A DNA stretch of 10,903 nucleotides from CAZOWL01 sp964583605. Its GTDB lineage: Bacteria; Pseudomonadota; Gammaproteobacteria; Chromatiales; Chromatiaceae. A program made the position numbers and the translations under genes. Positions within the stretch are counted from its first letter, which is position 1; each line of letters opens with the position of its first letter. Where the stretch lies: the NCBI GenBank assembly GCA_964583605.1, contig CAZOWL010000119.1:1-10903 (forward strand). Reading direction: 5' to 3'. This document shows positions 1 to 6,495 of the stretch, in pieces. The notes below the pieces were generated by a model. It had not been told where the DNA came from, did no database searches, and saw only the letters and a program-made list of their open reading frames with translations.

Positions 1-50
1 CGAGGCGACATTTCATGGTCCGGGGTGGGTCGGCTCGCCCCATGATCGTT
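1..50 (+). repeat. Dispersed repeat, copy 1 (right-hand 50 bp only)
   Basis: These 50 bases align without gaps to the last 50 bases of two fuller 90-bp copies in this window. By hand count there are about 9 mismatches to 5035-5084 and 7 to the reverse complement of 10781-10830. All copies end in CCATGATCGTT. The window begins inside this copy, so its left part is presumably outside. It is non-coding and lies upstream of the tRNA gene. Confidence 0.75.
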
Positions 51-52
51 AG

Positions 53-332
53 CCCCGACCGGCATCATCCTGGAAAGCACCGATTGTGCTGAGCGCTCAG
101 CCTGAAACAATGCGGATTCGCAAAACACCAGCGCGTTCAGCGAAGCAGTCGGCGTGCCTTAGCTTGACCGGATCCGAGCGTGGTCGAGGGCAGATGCGTG
201 ACGTATACTCTCGCCCAGGGCTCGCCTGTTCGACCCACATGTCGGGCAGGGCCGGCGACGGCAAGTGACCATAGCCTCGCACGCCGCGGCCATGCTGTCG
301 CAACTGCGCGTGAGTACAACCCTCAACACCGC
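53..332. other. Non-coding stretch upstream of the tRNA gene
   Basis: No credible gene is visible; the short open frames here lack ribosome binding sites and recognisable protein sequence. A TATACT hexamer at 204-209 could be a -10 box for the tRNA gene about 125 bases downstream, but no good -35 box sits at the right distance (a TTGACC at 164-169 is too far upstream). I do not call a promoter. Confidence 0.4.
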
Positions 333-409
<77 letters not shown>

Positions 410-683
410 ATATACCATTCTGTATCAGCACGTTAGCGCGATCAACTCGGGATCTCTTGTATTCCGTTCATGATTCCCAGTGGCCCGCCGACGCGTGCTC
501 GTCGGTAGACCGCTTGGCCCTGCGGCAGAGGCAATACTCCACGAGCGACCGCAAAGTCTCGCCGAGAGAAAGCCTGATGGCCGCAGTCGTTCCAAGGAAC
601 CGCTGGTCAAGAGCTATTCAAAGCCTGCCCTGCCCCACCAGCCATCGACGGCCATAAGACCGCGTCGGTCCGCACAGCAGACC
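410..683. other. Non-coding stretch between tRNA-Arg and the amylosucrase-like fragment
   Basis: The open frames in this stretch have no recognisable protein sequence and no convincing ribosome binding site. Its only clear structure is the start of the double-palindrome element at 667-722. No T-rich terminator follows the tRNA within the first 50 bases. Confidence 0.4.
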
Positions 684-722
684 CTAAGGCGGCGGTTTCG
701 GGTGGGGTCCGCTGTGCGGACC
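667..722. repeat. Double-palindrome (REP/BIME-like) intergenic element
   Basis: Two 18-base arms, 667-684 and 705-722, are reverse complements with a single mismatch, separated by 20 bases. Each arm is itself nearly palindromic: the right arm contains GGTCCGC-TGT-GCGGACC, a perfect 7-bp stem with a 3-base loop, and the left arm has the same fold with one mismatched pair. The unit can form either one long 18-bp hairpin or two small hairpins. There is no T-run on either side, so it is not a typical intrinsic terminator. The arrangement resembles paired REP sequences; copy number elsewhere is unknown. Confidence 0.75.
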
Positions 723-983
723 ATCCCCGTTGGCCGGACCTATGATCAAGGCCCGCTCGACCACGCAATCGAAGATGGCATCGGCCTGGGCTATGGCGTC
801 GCTGCGGTCGCCGTACAGGGCGAGCAACGGCCGGCGCGCATCCTCGAACCAGCGCTCGCATCGCAGCCAGAACACATCGGCATCCCGCGGCTCGAAACGC
901 TCGGTGAGCCGGGCCTCATGTCGGGCCCGCAGTCCTTCGAATGCGGCGCGACTCTCAGGTCGCATCTGCAGCAGATCGTGCAT
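684..983 (-). pseudogene. N-terminal fragment of an amylosucrase-like (GH13) enzyme
   Basis: This 99-codon frame begins 18 bases after the DUF992 stop codon. Residues about 7-75 are acidic and arginine-rich and contain FWLRCERWFEDARRPLLALY followed by GDRSDA. That pattern resembles the helical N-terminal domain that precedes the catalytic barrel in amylosucrases, which make glucan from sucrose. The GH13 barrel and its Asp/Glu catalytic residues are absent: a full enzyme is about 640 residues, and here the frame ends in a proline-rich tail (GPHSGPHPKPPP) at the double-palindrome element. I read it as the 5' remnant of a gene whose remainder was deleted. The family assignment rests on memory of the N-terminal pattern only. 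It could be an unrelated small protein, although the ribosome binding site before its ATG is weak. Confidence 0.5.
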
Positions 984-1001
984 CGCAACGCCCGGGCACG
1001 G

Positions 1002-1508
1002 TCATTCCATGGGCTTGTGCTCGAGTGTCAGATAGGAGATGCCCGCGGCGACGCCGAGCCCCTTGCTGCCCTCGAGCGCCAGCGGTTGCAGGGTCAGGTT
1101 GGTGTCACTGCCCCCGACCAGGACCCCGGCACCCACGCCATAGCCTAATGTGACCGAGCCCTTGCCGCCAGCGAACTTGCCGGAGAGGGCACCGGCACCG
1201 GGGGTCGTGTCCTGGGAAGCCGCCAAGACGGCGTACTTGAGCACGTCCGTCCGCTCCCAATTGAGATCCAGCCCAACGCCTACACCCGTCTTCCCTGTGT
1301 AGCGCTCGACCTTGCCGTTGTTGTACTTGAGCTCGCAGTCCACCATCACGCTAGAGCTGACGATCAGGTTCTTCTGCGTCTCGGGGTCCGAGATGCAGGT
1401 CAGCACGCCGATCTCGAAGCCGCCCTTGGTCGGCTCCTCCTCGGCGATGATGTGCTGGGCAGCGGCCAGGGAGGCCGTCGTCGCGATGATCAGCAGTTGG
1501 GTCTTCAT
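1002..1508 (-). CDS. DUF992-family exported protein
   Basis: A 168-residue protein. The ATG at 1508 was chosen because AGAGGA lies 8 bases upstream and a signal-peptide-like segment follows immediately (MKTQLLIIATTASLAAAQ); the open frame extends further upstream but into unlikely sequence. The mature part shows the DUF992 pattern: GVLTC near residue 38, a second cysteine at 58 (VDCEL) probably paired with it, KVERYTGK at 67-73, then the glycine-rich stretch LGYGVGAGVLVGGS (121-134) and LQPLALEG. Length is typical for the family. The function of DUF992 is unknown; the product is predicted to be periplasmic or surface-located. It is the last intact gene of the minus-strand exported-protein run, 136 bases after the glycine-zipper gene. 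Confidence 0.88.
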   Translation of the reverse strand: MKTQLLIIATTASLAAAQHIIAEEEPTKGGFEIGVLTCISDPETQKNLIVSSSVMVDCELKYNNGKVERYTGKTGVGVGLDLNWERTDVLKYAVLAASQDTTPGAGALSGKFAGGKGSVTLGYGVGAGVLVGGSDTNLTLQPLALEGSKGLGVAAGISYLTLEHKPME

Positions 1509-1644
1509 GATTACCGTCCTCTGTTTTAGAACAACTGAGACAAGCAGCCTAGAGCCCCCGGCCCATCGGGCAGAGGCGTTGGGCTGAGGGGAGACAGCCG
1601 CAGCAATCTGTCTCAGTCGTTTCTGCACGCCTCCGCATGGGCGA

Positions 1645-2010
1645 TCATCGACTGCGCCGCATCTCCCCGAACAGGACCCCGCCGACGGCGCCGGCCGCAG
1701 CCCCGGCGCCGGCGTCACCGGCAATGCCGCCCACGATCGCGCCCCTGGCAGCCCCGCTGACCATGTCGCCACCGGGCCTGTCGGGCGTGCGCCGCTCCAT
1801 GCCGCCGAACAGGGCGCCGCCGACAGCGCCAGCGGCTGCCCCCGCGCCGGCATCGCCAGCGATCGCACCGACCGCCGCGCCCTTTGCGGCGCCTCTGACC
1901 GTATCGCTCAACACGGCCTCATTCGAGCGCTGGGCGATCGCCCCGCTGGCCCCGGCAAAAAGCAGGGCTCCCAACACCGGGTAGAATGCGGACTTACTTA
2001 TCGCATGCAT
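1645..2010 (-). CDS. Exported glycine-zipper protein with an internal duplication
   Basis: A 121-residue protein with a strong ribosome binding site (AGGAGGTT, 2016-2023) before ATG 2010. Residues 1-26 form a signal peptide ending ASGAIAQ. The rest contains two copies of a glycine-zipper unit, residues 36-72 and 82-118, with a 46-residue period. Both carry AGDAGAGAAAGAVGG followed by LFG and a basic end (MERR, EMRR). Glycine zippers let small helices pack in membranes or oligomerise; such proteins are found in the outer membrane or periplasm. There is no lipobox cysteine, so it is probably not a lipoprotein. The DNA duplication (period 138 bp) is diverged at silent sites but conserved in protein, which suggests selection on the repeated helix. 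The specific function is unknown. Confidence 0.85.
   Translation of the reverse strand: MHAISKSAFYPVLGALLFAGASGAIAQRSNEAVLSDTVRGAAKGAAVGAIAGDAGAGAAAGAVGGALFGGMERRTPDRPGGDMVSGAARGAIVGGIAGDAGAGAAAGAVGGVLFGEMRRSR
1657..1905 (-). repeat. Two-copy internal repeat in the glycine-zipper gene, period 138 bp
   Basis: Copies lie at 1795-1905 and 1657-1767 and encode residues 36-72 and 82-118. For example, CCGAACAGG occurs at 1667 and again at 1805, exactly 138 bases apart. The two encoded units share an identical 15-residue core, while the DNA differs mostly at third codon positions. Confidence 0.8.
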
Positions 2011-2085
2011 TTGTCAACCTCCTCGGACGGTCGGCGCGCGTACACATACACGTATCGCTATTTCTCTGCTTGCTGCCCGCTGGCC

Positions 2086-2505
2086 TCAGAGCTCCGGCGC
2101 ACAGACGCCGAAGACCACGAAGGCCTCCCCGGCGGACGTCGCCGTGATCGCCAGCCGTCCATCGGCCTCATCGATGCTGGCCGTCCAGGCTTTACCAGCC
2201 TCCGCGCCCTGAATCAGCTGACGCCCGTCGGCCTTCTCGTGGTGGAGGATCTTGGAGGTGCGCGGCTGGTTTCCGGCCGTCAGGCTGACCACCGCGCCGT
2301 TCTCGAGGTCGATCTTGAAGAGGCTAGGCAGATTCGCCATCGTCGGTAGCCCGCGGACGCACTTACCCTGCTCGGAGCAAACGACGGCCTGTTGTGCGGC
2401 ACAGAAGAGCGTCCCGGTCTCGCCGGCCAGCACATTCGTCGCGAGCAGGCTGAATCCAATCAGTGTCGCGGGTTCGAGCGCACCGAGATTTCGATCGTGT
2501 CTCAT
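2086..2505 (-). CDS. Small exported Cys-containing hypothetical protein
   Basis: A 139-residue protein. The ATG at 2505 is preceded by GGAG about 10 bases upstream. A signal-like hydrophobic segment (ATLIGFSLLATNVLAGETG, residues 13-31) follows a short charged start. The mature part holds four cysteines: C35, C43 and C49 near the N-terminus (FCAAQQAVVCSEQGKC) and C135 near the end (VVFGVC). This suggests two disulfide bonds in the periplasm. The C-terminal half alternates short strands (AWTASIDEADGRLAITATS), consistent with a small beta-rich domain. I recall proteobacterial conserved hypotheticals of this layout, ending in a similar G-E-A-F-V-V-F-G-x-C, but know no function or named family. 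It sits 74 bases after the Gly-rich gene and 75 bases before the glycine-zipper gene, so the three are probably co-transcribed. Confidence 0.75.
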   Translation of the reverse strand: MRHDRNLGALEPATLIGFSLLATNVLAGETGTLFCAAQQAVVCSEQGKCVRGLPTMANLPSLFKIDLENGAVVSLTAGNQPRTSKILHHEKADGRQLIQGAEAGKAWTASIDEADGRLAITATSAGEAFVVFGVCAPEL

Positions 2506-2579
2506 GGCCCATCTCCATCATTAGAATAGACGCATTAAATACACGCATTGAGTGAACCGATTCCTCCTCGATCCTGGGC

Positions 2580-3251
2580 TCAATAGCCCGCCGGGGCGCT
2601 CACGACGATGTAGGTCACATCGCCACCCGAGTAGCTGGGCTCGAGCCAGGTCGTGTCGCATTGATAGTAGACGATGCCGTCGATGACTATCCTCGTCGGC
2701 GTGCAGTCGAGGGAGTCATAGGTGTCTGCAGTGAGGATGGCCCCGACGGCAAATGCGCCGGCGACCACGGCGGCGCCTGCCCCCGCATAGCCCCACCCCC
2801 AATTGTCCCAATAGCGATCGTCGTAGTGATCCTGCCAGTCCTCCCGGGCGTGGTCGCGATAATCCTGGCGGTCCTCGCGGGCGTCCTGCCGGTAGTCCTG
2901 GCGATCGTCCTGTTGATCCGTGAACTGCTCTTGACGCTCACCACGCAGATCCTGCCGGCCCTCGCTGCGCTCGCCCCGGTAGGCTTGAAGGTCATCTTGC
3001 CGGCTCGCGGTCCGGTCCGAGAAGCCTTGCTGTGGGCTATGCGCCGGCATCGTCGAGGCGCGAGGTGCCGAGCGAGCCGCGAAGCTGCCACCGGCCGCCG
3101 GCCCGGAGCGCGCGAAGCCTCCACCGCCGGAGAAGCCTCGGCCCCCACCCCCGCCCCCGCCCCCGCGCGCTTGGGCGTCGACGGCCAAGGCACCGATAAA
3201 CACTAGAGCCGTGGCGATCACGACCACTTTATAGACGCCTTGGTGTTTCAT
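2580..3251 (-). CDS. Exported Gly-rich protein with R/Q/D repeats and a hydrophobic segment
   Basis: A 223-residue protein. Its ATG (3251-3249) overlaps the TGA of the DUF2092 gene, which points to translational coupling and sets the start. Residues 1-28 are a signal peptide ending DAQA. Residues 29-60 are glycine-rich, including eight consecutive Gly. Residues 84-147 form a highly charged region of short repeats around R-Q-D-x-R, such as DRQDYRQDAREDRQDYRD, rich in Arg, Asp, Gln and Tyr. An Ala/Gly hydrophobic stretch (156-175) could be a membrane segment. The C-terminal domain (180-223) has two cysteines (C183, C198) and the pattern RIVIDGIVYYQC. The layout suggests an envelope protein anchored in a membrane or binding polyanions, but I do not recognise a function. 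The coding strand carries a G-quadruplex motif. Confidence 0.8.
   Translation of the reverse strand: MKHQGVYKVVVIATALVFIGALAVDAQARGGGGGGGGRGFSGGGGFARSGPAAGGSFAARSAPRASTMPAHSPQQGFSDRTASRQDDLQAYRGERSEGRQDLRGERQEQFTDQQDDRQDYRQDAREDRQDYRDHAREDWQDHYDDRYWDNWGWGYAGAGAAVVAGAFAVGAILTADTYDSLDCTPTRIVIDGIVYYQCDTTWLEPSYSGGDVTYIVVSAPAGY
3142..3164 (-). other. G-quadruplex motif in coding strand
   Basis: The plus strand has four runs of five C (3142-3146, 3148-3152, 3154-3158, 3160-3164) separated by single bases. The minus strand, which is also the mRNA sense, therefore has four G5 tracts with one-base loops, a very stable quadruplex pattern. It encodes the poly-Gly stretch just after the signal peptide, about 90 bases past the start codon, where it might slow translation. 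Confidence 0.8.
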
Positions 3252-4051
3252 TCGCTGGCTCCCTCGTTCGACGGGGGCATCGTCTGGCGAACCTGCGCGA
3301 GGAAGGGTATACGATCGGCGTCGTCCGGGATGTCCAGGGAGAAGTAGGACGAGGGCGGGCTCGGCGACAGGTTCCAATCCCAAAGGGTCGCGTAGTATTG
3401 CGGCTGCCCCTCCTCATGCTTGTAGGTGAGGATGATCCGCTGCGGCAGCGGATCACCGCTCTCGGGCAGCCAGATCTGGAAGTCGACGCTATCAGCCCGG
3501 GCGGCCAGGTGGAGACAGGGCTCGCCATCGCATTGAGTCGTCTCGACGATGGCGGCCTCCCGGATGCGCTGCTCGAAGGCCTCCGGCAGGTCGGTCACGA
3601 ATAGCAACGCGAGCGGCAAGCGCATGCCGAGATCTCTGAGGAGATGGATGAGCGCTGCATCGATGTCGCCTGAGATCATCGATGTGGCGTAGAGGTTCTG
3701 AGCAGGGCTGAGCACGGTGACCGAGTCGCCATTGAAGACCGTTACCGTCACCCTTCCATCGCTCTTCAGCGTTTCGACTCGGAAGCGATCGGGTCGGGCG
3801 AAGACCAGCCGGCGGCTCTCCTCGAAGGCAATCTTCTGACCCGATTCCTGGACCACGTCGTAAGCGCTCCGCTGCTGCAGGCTGAACTGGTCAAGCTGCG
3901 ACAGAAAGCTCGCCATACGCATCAACTGCTCCATCGCCGGTGTGCGAGTCGGCGGATCAGTGGCGGTCGGCGCAGCGGCCACATCGCCGCCCGCGAGCAG
4001 AATGATCAATGAAAAGGCCCGGAACCCTGCGGAGCCTGCGATCTGATGCAT
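3248..4051 (-). CDS. DUF2092-family predicted periplasmic protein
   Basis: A 267-residue protein starting at ATG 4051, preceded by AGAGGT about 8 bases upstream. Residues 1-27 form a signal peptide (SLIILLAGGDVAAA). The mature part follows the DUF2092 pattern: MEQLMRMASFLSQLDQFSL at 40-58, then strands with FARPDRFRVE (84-93), VTVFNGDSVTVLSPAQNLYA (103-122, here in two parts), DGEPCLHLAA with a probable disulfide partner C174 to C179, and FQIWLP. Family members are thought to adopt a LolA/LolB-like lipid-binding half-barrel, which suggests handling of a lipid or other hydrophobic molecule in the periplasm; that role is inference. It heads the tightly spaced exported-protein run and its stop overlaps the start of the next gene. 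Confidence 0.88.
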   Translation of the reverse strand: MHQIAGSAGFRAFSLIILLAGGDVAAAPTATDPPTRTPAMEQLMRMASFLSQLDQFSLQQRSAYDVVQESGQKIAFEESRRLVFARPDRFRVETLKSDGRVTVTVFNGDSVTVLSPAQNLYATSMISGDIDAALIHLLRDLGMRLPLALLFVTDLPEAFEQRIREAAIVETTQCDGEPCLHLAARADSVDFQIWLPESGDPLPQRIILTYKHEEGQPQYYATLWDWNLSPSPPSSYFSLDIPDDADRIPFLAQVRQTMPPSNEGASE

Positions 4052-4159
4052 GGGTTACCTCTTCGTATTGAGCCAAAAGCGTGCTTCGCGTGGCGGCTTC
4101 GTCGCCGGGGCGAGTCCAAGGCTCCGTGCCAAGACGCGCCGCTGAAGCACGACGCCGCG

Positions 4160-4176
4160 TCGGATATCGCATCCGA
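4160..4176 (-). terminator. Short hairpin right after the ABM-fold gene
   Basis: TCGGAT (4160-4165) and ATCCGA (4171-4176) pair perfectly around a five-base loop, starting one base beyond the stop codon of the 4177-4533 gene. No run of T follows on the minus strand, so it may be an mRNA 3'-end stabiliser or a chance stem. A true terminator is unproven. Confidence 0.3.
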
Positions 4177-4533
4177 TTATAGTTGTCCCTGAGCACGCCG
4201 CGCCGCCTCGATCACCTCGATGCCGGCGCGCTGAGCGATCGTGTCGAAACGAATGGTCGGCGGTTGAGTGGACAACTCGATCGCCGCGACGAGCGTCTTG
4301 TGCGCGTCGGAGACCAGGTGACGATCCAACGCGGACTGCGTTGTCCACTCCTCGACCAGCATGAAGGTATGCGGGTTCTCGTTGTCCTCATAGAGACGGC
4401 AGCCCAGGCAGCCCGGCATGACTCGCGTCGGCTCGAGCAGCCCACCGACACTTTGCAGGAAATCGGCGCGCCGCGAGGGGGGTACCGTGACGTTAAGCGA
4501 GAAGACGATCATCGGGATGGCCGCCATGTGCAT
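4177..4533 (-). CDS. Putative antibiotic biosynthesis monooxygenase (ABM)-fold protein
   Basis: A 118-residue protein. ATG 4533 is preferred over a TTG at 4554 because AAGGTGG lies 8 bases upstream of it; ATG 4512 (MIVFSLNV) is another option. Residues 8-80 show the dimeric ferredoxin-like ABM pattern: FSLNVTVPPSRRADFLQSV, PGCLGCRLYEDNENPHTFML with a CxxC at 42-45, VEEWTTQSALDRHL and the SDAHK end. Family members are small cytoplasmic, often cofactor-free oxygenases or quinol monooxygenases (YgiN-like), and many have no known substrate. The extra C-terminal tail of about 35 residues is helical. No signal peptide is present, unlike the genes downstream. The gap to the DUF2092 start is 125 bases, so it may be a separate transcription unit. 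Confidence 0.82.
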   Translation of the reverse strand: MHMAAIPMIVFSLNVTVPPSRRADFLQSVGGLLEPTRVMPGCLGCRLYEDNENPHTFMLVEEWTTQSALDRHLVSDAHKTLVAAIELSTQPPTIRFDTIAQRAGIEVIEAARRAQGQL

Positions 4534-4868
4534 CGACAGATCCACCTTAAGCAATCAACATGCCATTTACAGCGACCAGGCCTCCCGGGCAGATACTTAG
4601 GCATATCGATCGCTTGCAGTGACAGAGCGACCAGGTTGAAAGGATCGCTACGAGCGATCGCCCCCGAAATCTCGGAGCAACGACGAAGCACTCGGGGCGG
4701 GCGGCGCATCGTCGACAGCCTTGGCCGCGCAAAAGCTGGCTCGATCGGGCGAATCGGCTTGTGCCCAAGCATTCGCGGTGGCGCGGGCGCTGTGATTCAA
4801 AGAGACCTACGCATGGCCTCCCGCCCGGTTCACGCCGTTGTAACATTTAACCGGGATCTTGCTTTCAC

Positions 4869-4892
4869 GATCCCCAGTGCGATCCCTAGTGC
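4869..4892 (+). repeat. Tandem 12-bp repeat, two copies
   Basis: GATCCCCAGTGC (4869-4880) is followed directly by GATCCCTAGTGC (4881-4892), one mismatch. It lies in the intergenic region and has no evident coding role. Confidence 0.7.
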
Positions 4893-4994
4893 TGCCGCAC
4901 GAAATCCCGAGGCCATGAGCCGTCGGATCCACTGAGCGGACCAATGCCGATACTTATGCTTACCATGAAAATCGCGTAGCACCGTCGCTCCCTC

Positions 4995-5084
4995 GCCCTC
5001 TGGGAGAGGGTTGGGGTGAGGGAACGATCAGGGACGAGCCGGCATTTCATCATCTGGGGTGGCTCGCGTCGTCCCATGATCGTT
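4995..5084 (+). repeat. Dispersed 90-bp repeat, copy 2
   Basis: This copy aligns without gaps over 90 bases to the reverse complement of 10781-10870, with about 10 mismatches by hand count. It starts with GCCCTCTGGGAGAGGGTTGG, the REP-like motif common in proteobacterial intergenic DNA, and ends in CCCATGATCGTT. It lies 131 bases upstream of the ppk2 start codon. Together with copy 3 in the opposite orientation it brackets the whole plus-strand gene block. Confidence 0.85.
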
Positions 5085-5214
5085 GCCGCGAGGGGTCCCC
5101 TCAGTGGCGCTCTGACGAATGCGAGTGGTATCGGGTCTTCGTCGGGATCGCACTCCATCGTTCAGCGCGCGGCAGAGCCAGCATCGGCGGTTGCGTACCA
5201 CGGGAGAATGGGCA

Positions 5215-6048
5215 ATGGGTAAGAAAGGCGAAAAAGAGAAGAGCGGCGTGGACAATGGAGGAAACGGGCCTTCGGGCAAGATGACGACCAAGGACTACGA
5301 CAAGGAGTTGCGCAAGCTGCATGTGGAGCTGGTGAAGTTGCAGGAGTGGGTCCGGCACAAGGGGCTCAAGATCTGCGTCGTCTTCGAGGGCCGCGACGGC
5401 GCCGGCAAGGGCGGCACCATCAAGGCGATCACGGAGCGCGTGAGCCCGCGCGTCTTTCGGGTCATCGCGCTCCCGGCACCGACCGAGCGCGAGAAGACCC
5501 AGATGTATGGCCAGCGCTTCATACCGCACTTTCCGGCCGCGGGCGAAGTGGTGATCTGGGACCGCAGCTGGTACAACCGCGCCGGCGTCGAGCGCGTGAT
5601 GGGCTTCTGCACCGAGGAGCAGGCGAAGCGCTTCCTCGAGATCATCCCGGCGTTCGAGAGGCTGATGGTCGATTCCGGGATCATCCTCATCAAGTACTGG
5701 CTCGAGGTCAGCATGGAGGAACAGACGCGGCGGCTCGAGGCGCGTGTCGACGACGGCCGCAAGATTTGGAAGCTCTCGCCGATGGACCTCAAGTCCTACA
5801 GCCGCTGGTACGACTACTCGCGCGCACGCAACGAGATGTTCGCGGCCACCGACACCGCCTGGGCGCCCTGGTACGTTGCCCGTTCCGACGACAAGAAGCG
5901 GGCGCGGCTCAACGTCATCACCCACCTGTTGGGCCAAATCCCCTGCGAGGAGCTGCCGAGCGAGAGGGTCAAGCTGCCGAAGCGGCAGGAGCCGGGCGAC
6001 TACCACGAGCCCGATTATCCGCGCAAGCGTGTACCCGAGGTCTACTGA
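5215..6048 (+). CDS. ppk2: Polyphosphate kinase 2, class I
   Basis: A 277-residue cytoplasmic enzyme of the PPK2 family, which transfers phosphate between inorganic polyphosphate and nucleoside diphosphates. ATG 5215 is chosen because GGGAGA lies 8 bases upstream; a near ATG at 5208 is out of frame. Residues 1-25 are a charged, variable tail. The Walker A loop is GRDGAGKGGT (59-68), the Walker B region VIWDRSWYNR (113-122) carries the catalytic Asp, and the lid includes QTRRLEARVDDGRKIWKLSP (160-179), followed by SRWYDYSRARNEMF. A single domain of this length with these motifs fits class I, the one-domain ADP- or GDP-phosphorylating type; the direction in vivo cannot be read from sequence. 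It is intact, unlike most genes after it. Confidence 0.95.
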   Translation: MGKKGEKEKSGVDNGGNGPSGKMTTKDYDKELRKLHVELVKLQEWVRHKGLKICVVFEGRDGAGKGGTIKAITERVSPRVFRVIALPAPTEREKTQMYGQRFIPHFPAAGEVVIWDRSWYNRAGVERVMGFCTEEQAKRFLEIIPAFERLMVDSGIILIKYWLEVSMEEQTRRLEARVDDGRKIWKLSPMDLKSYSRWYDYSRARNEMFAATDTAWAPWYVARSDDKKRARLNVITHLLGQIPCEELPSERVKLPKRQEPGDYHEPDYPRKRVPEVY

Positions 6049-6495
6049 GCCGCTGCTGAGATCGCGAGCGACGCAATCGCCAGCCAAAGGGGCAGCGGCC
6101 AGCCGGCTGGCGCGCTTCGCGCCGGGCCTTCCGGCGCTCGTCGGCTACCGCCGTGCCGATCTGGCCCACGACCTGACAGCCGGCGCTACAGCCGGCCTTT
6201 CCGTCGCCGCCGTCGCATTGCCAGTCAGCGTCGCCTATGCCCAGCTCGCCGGCTTCAACCCTGTCGTGGGGCCCTACGTCAGCATCCTGCCGCTGGTGGC
6301 CTGTGCCCTGTTCGGCACCTCCCGCCAGCTCATTGCATATCCTGGCCGGACAGCTTGGCAAGCTGTCCGGCTTTTCGATCGAGGCACAGGGCATCACACC
6401 CAAGCTGCTCGAGCTCGCAAGCAAGCTCGAGCAGGCCCATTGGCCTGGTCGCGGCCGCGACCAGCGCCATGGCGCTGCTGTTCTTGACCGAGACC
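6029..6495 (+). pseudogene. SulP-family anion transporter remnant
   Basis: Recognisable SulP (SLC26-type) sequence is spread over three frames. The first part, possibly from GTG 6029 overlapping the end of ppk2, reads RFAPGLPALVGYRRADLAHD, then AGLSVAAVALPVSVAYAQLA and VVGPYVSILPLVACALFGTS, the classical N-terminal motif and first helices. At about 6335-6345 the frame jumps to ILAGQLGKLSGFSIEAQGIT, a segment normally some 70-100 residues further on. At about 6441-6450 it jumps again to GLVAAATSAMALLFLTE, which resembles a late transmembrane helix. The long core and the STAS domain are missing; full proteins are 500-700 residues. It looks like a transporter gene reduced by several deletions. 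The exact 3' limit is uncertain. Confidence 0.8.
6346..6370. repeat. Perfect 11-bp inverted repeat at a deletion junction
   Basis: CCGGACAGCTT (6346-6356) and AAGCTGTCCGG (6360-6370) pair perfectly around the loop GGC, followed by CTTTTCG. The stem falls on the codons for GQLGKLSG in the SulP remnant, directly after the first apparent deletion joint. A hairpin next to a deletion end fits slipped-strand deletion, though it could simply be conserved coding sequence. Confidence 0.7.

Larger units (their letters stand above)
4534..5214. other. Long intergenic region between the divergent blocks
   Basis: This 681-base stretch separates the minus-strand gene run from ppk2. The open frames in it show no recognisable protein. 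It holds a small hairpin (GATCGCT-ACG-AGCGATC, 4643-4659), a tandem 12-bp repeat at 4869-4892 and the 90-bp dispersed repeat at 4995-5084. It must contain the promoters of both outward-facing units, but I could not pick convincing -35/-10 pairs. Confidence 0.5.

Noticed and set aside
4812..4917. 9-bp inverted repeat CATGGCCTC / GAGGCCATG
   Set aside because: With 88 bases between the arms in a region this size, such a match is not far from chance.
4183..4935. 250-codon plus-strand open frame across the ABM-fold gene and intergenic DNA
   Set aside because: The minus strand encodes a recognisable ABM domain with a good ribosome binding site; the plus frame shows no protein pattern.
5101..6087. 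328-codon open frame on the minus strand opposite ppk2
   Set aside because: It is a shadow of ppk2: the plus strand carries all PPK2 motifs and a ribosome binding site, while the antisense frame has no recognisable sequence.
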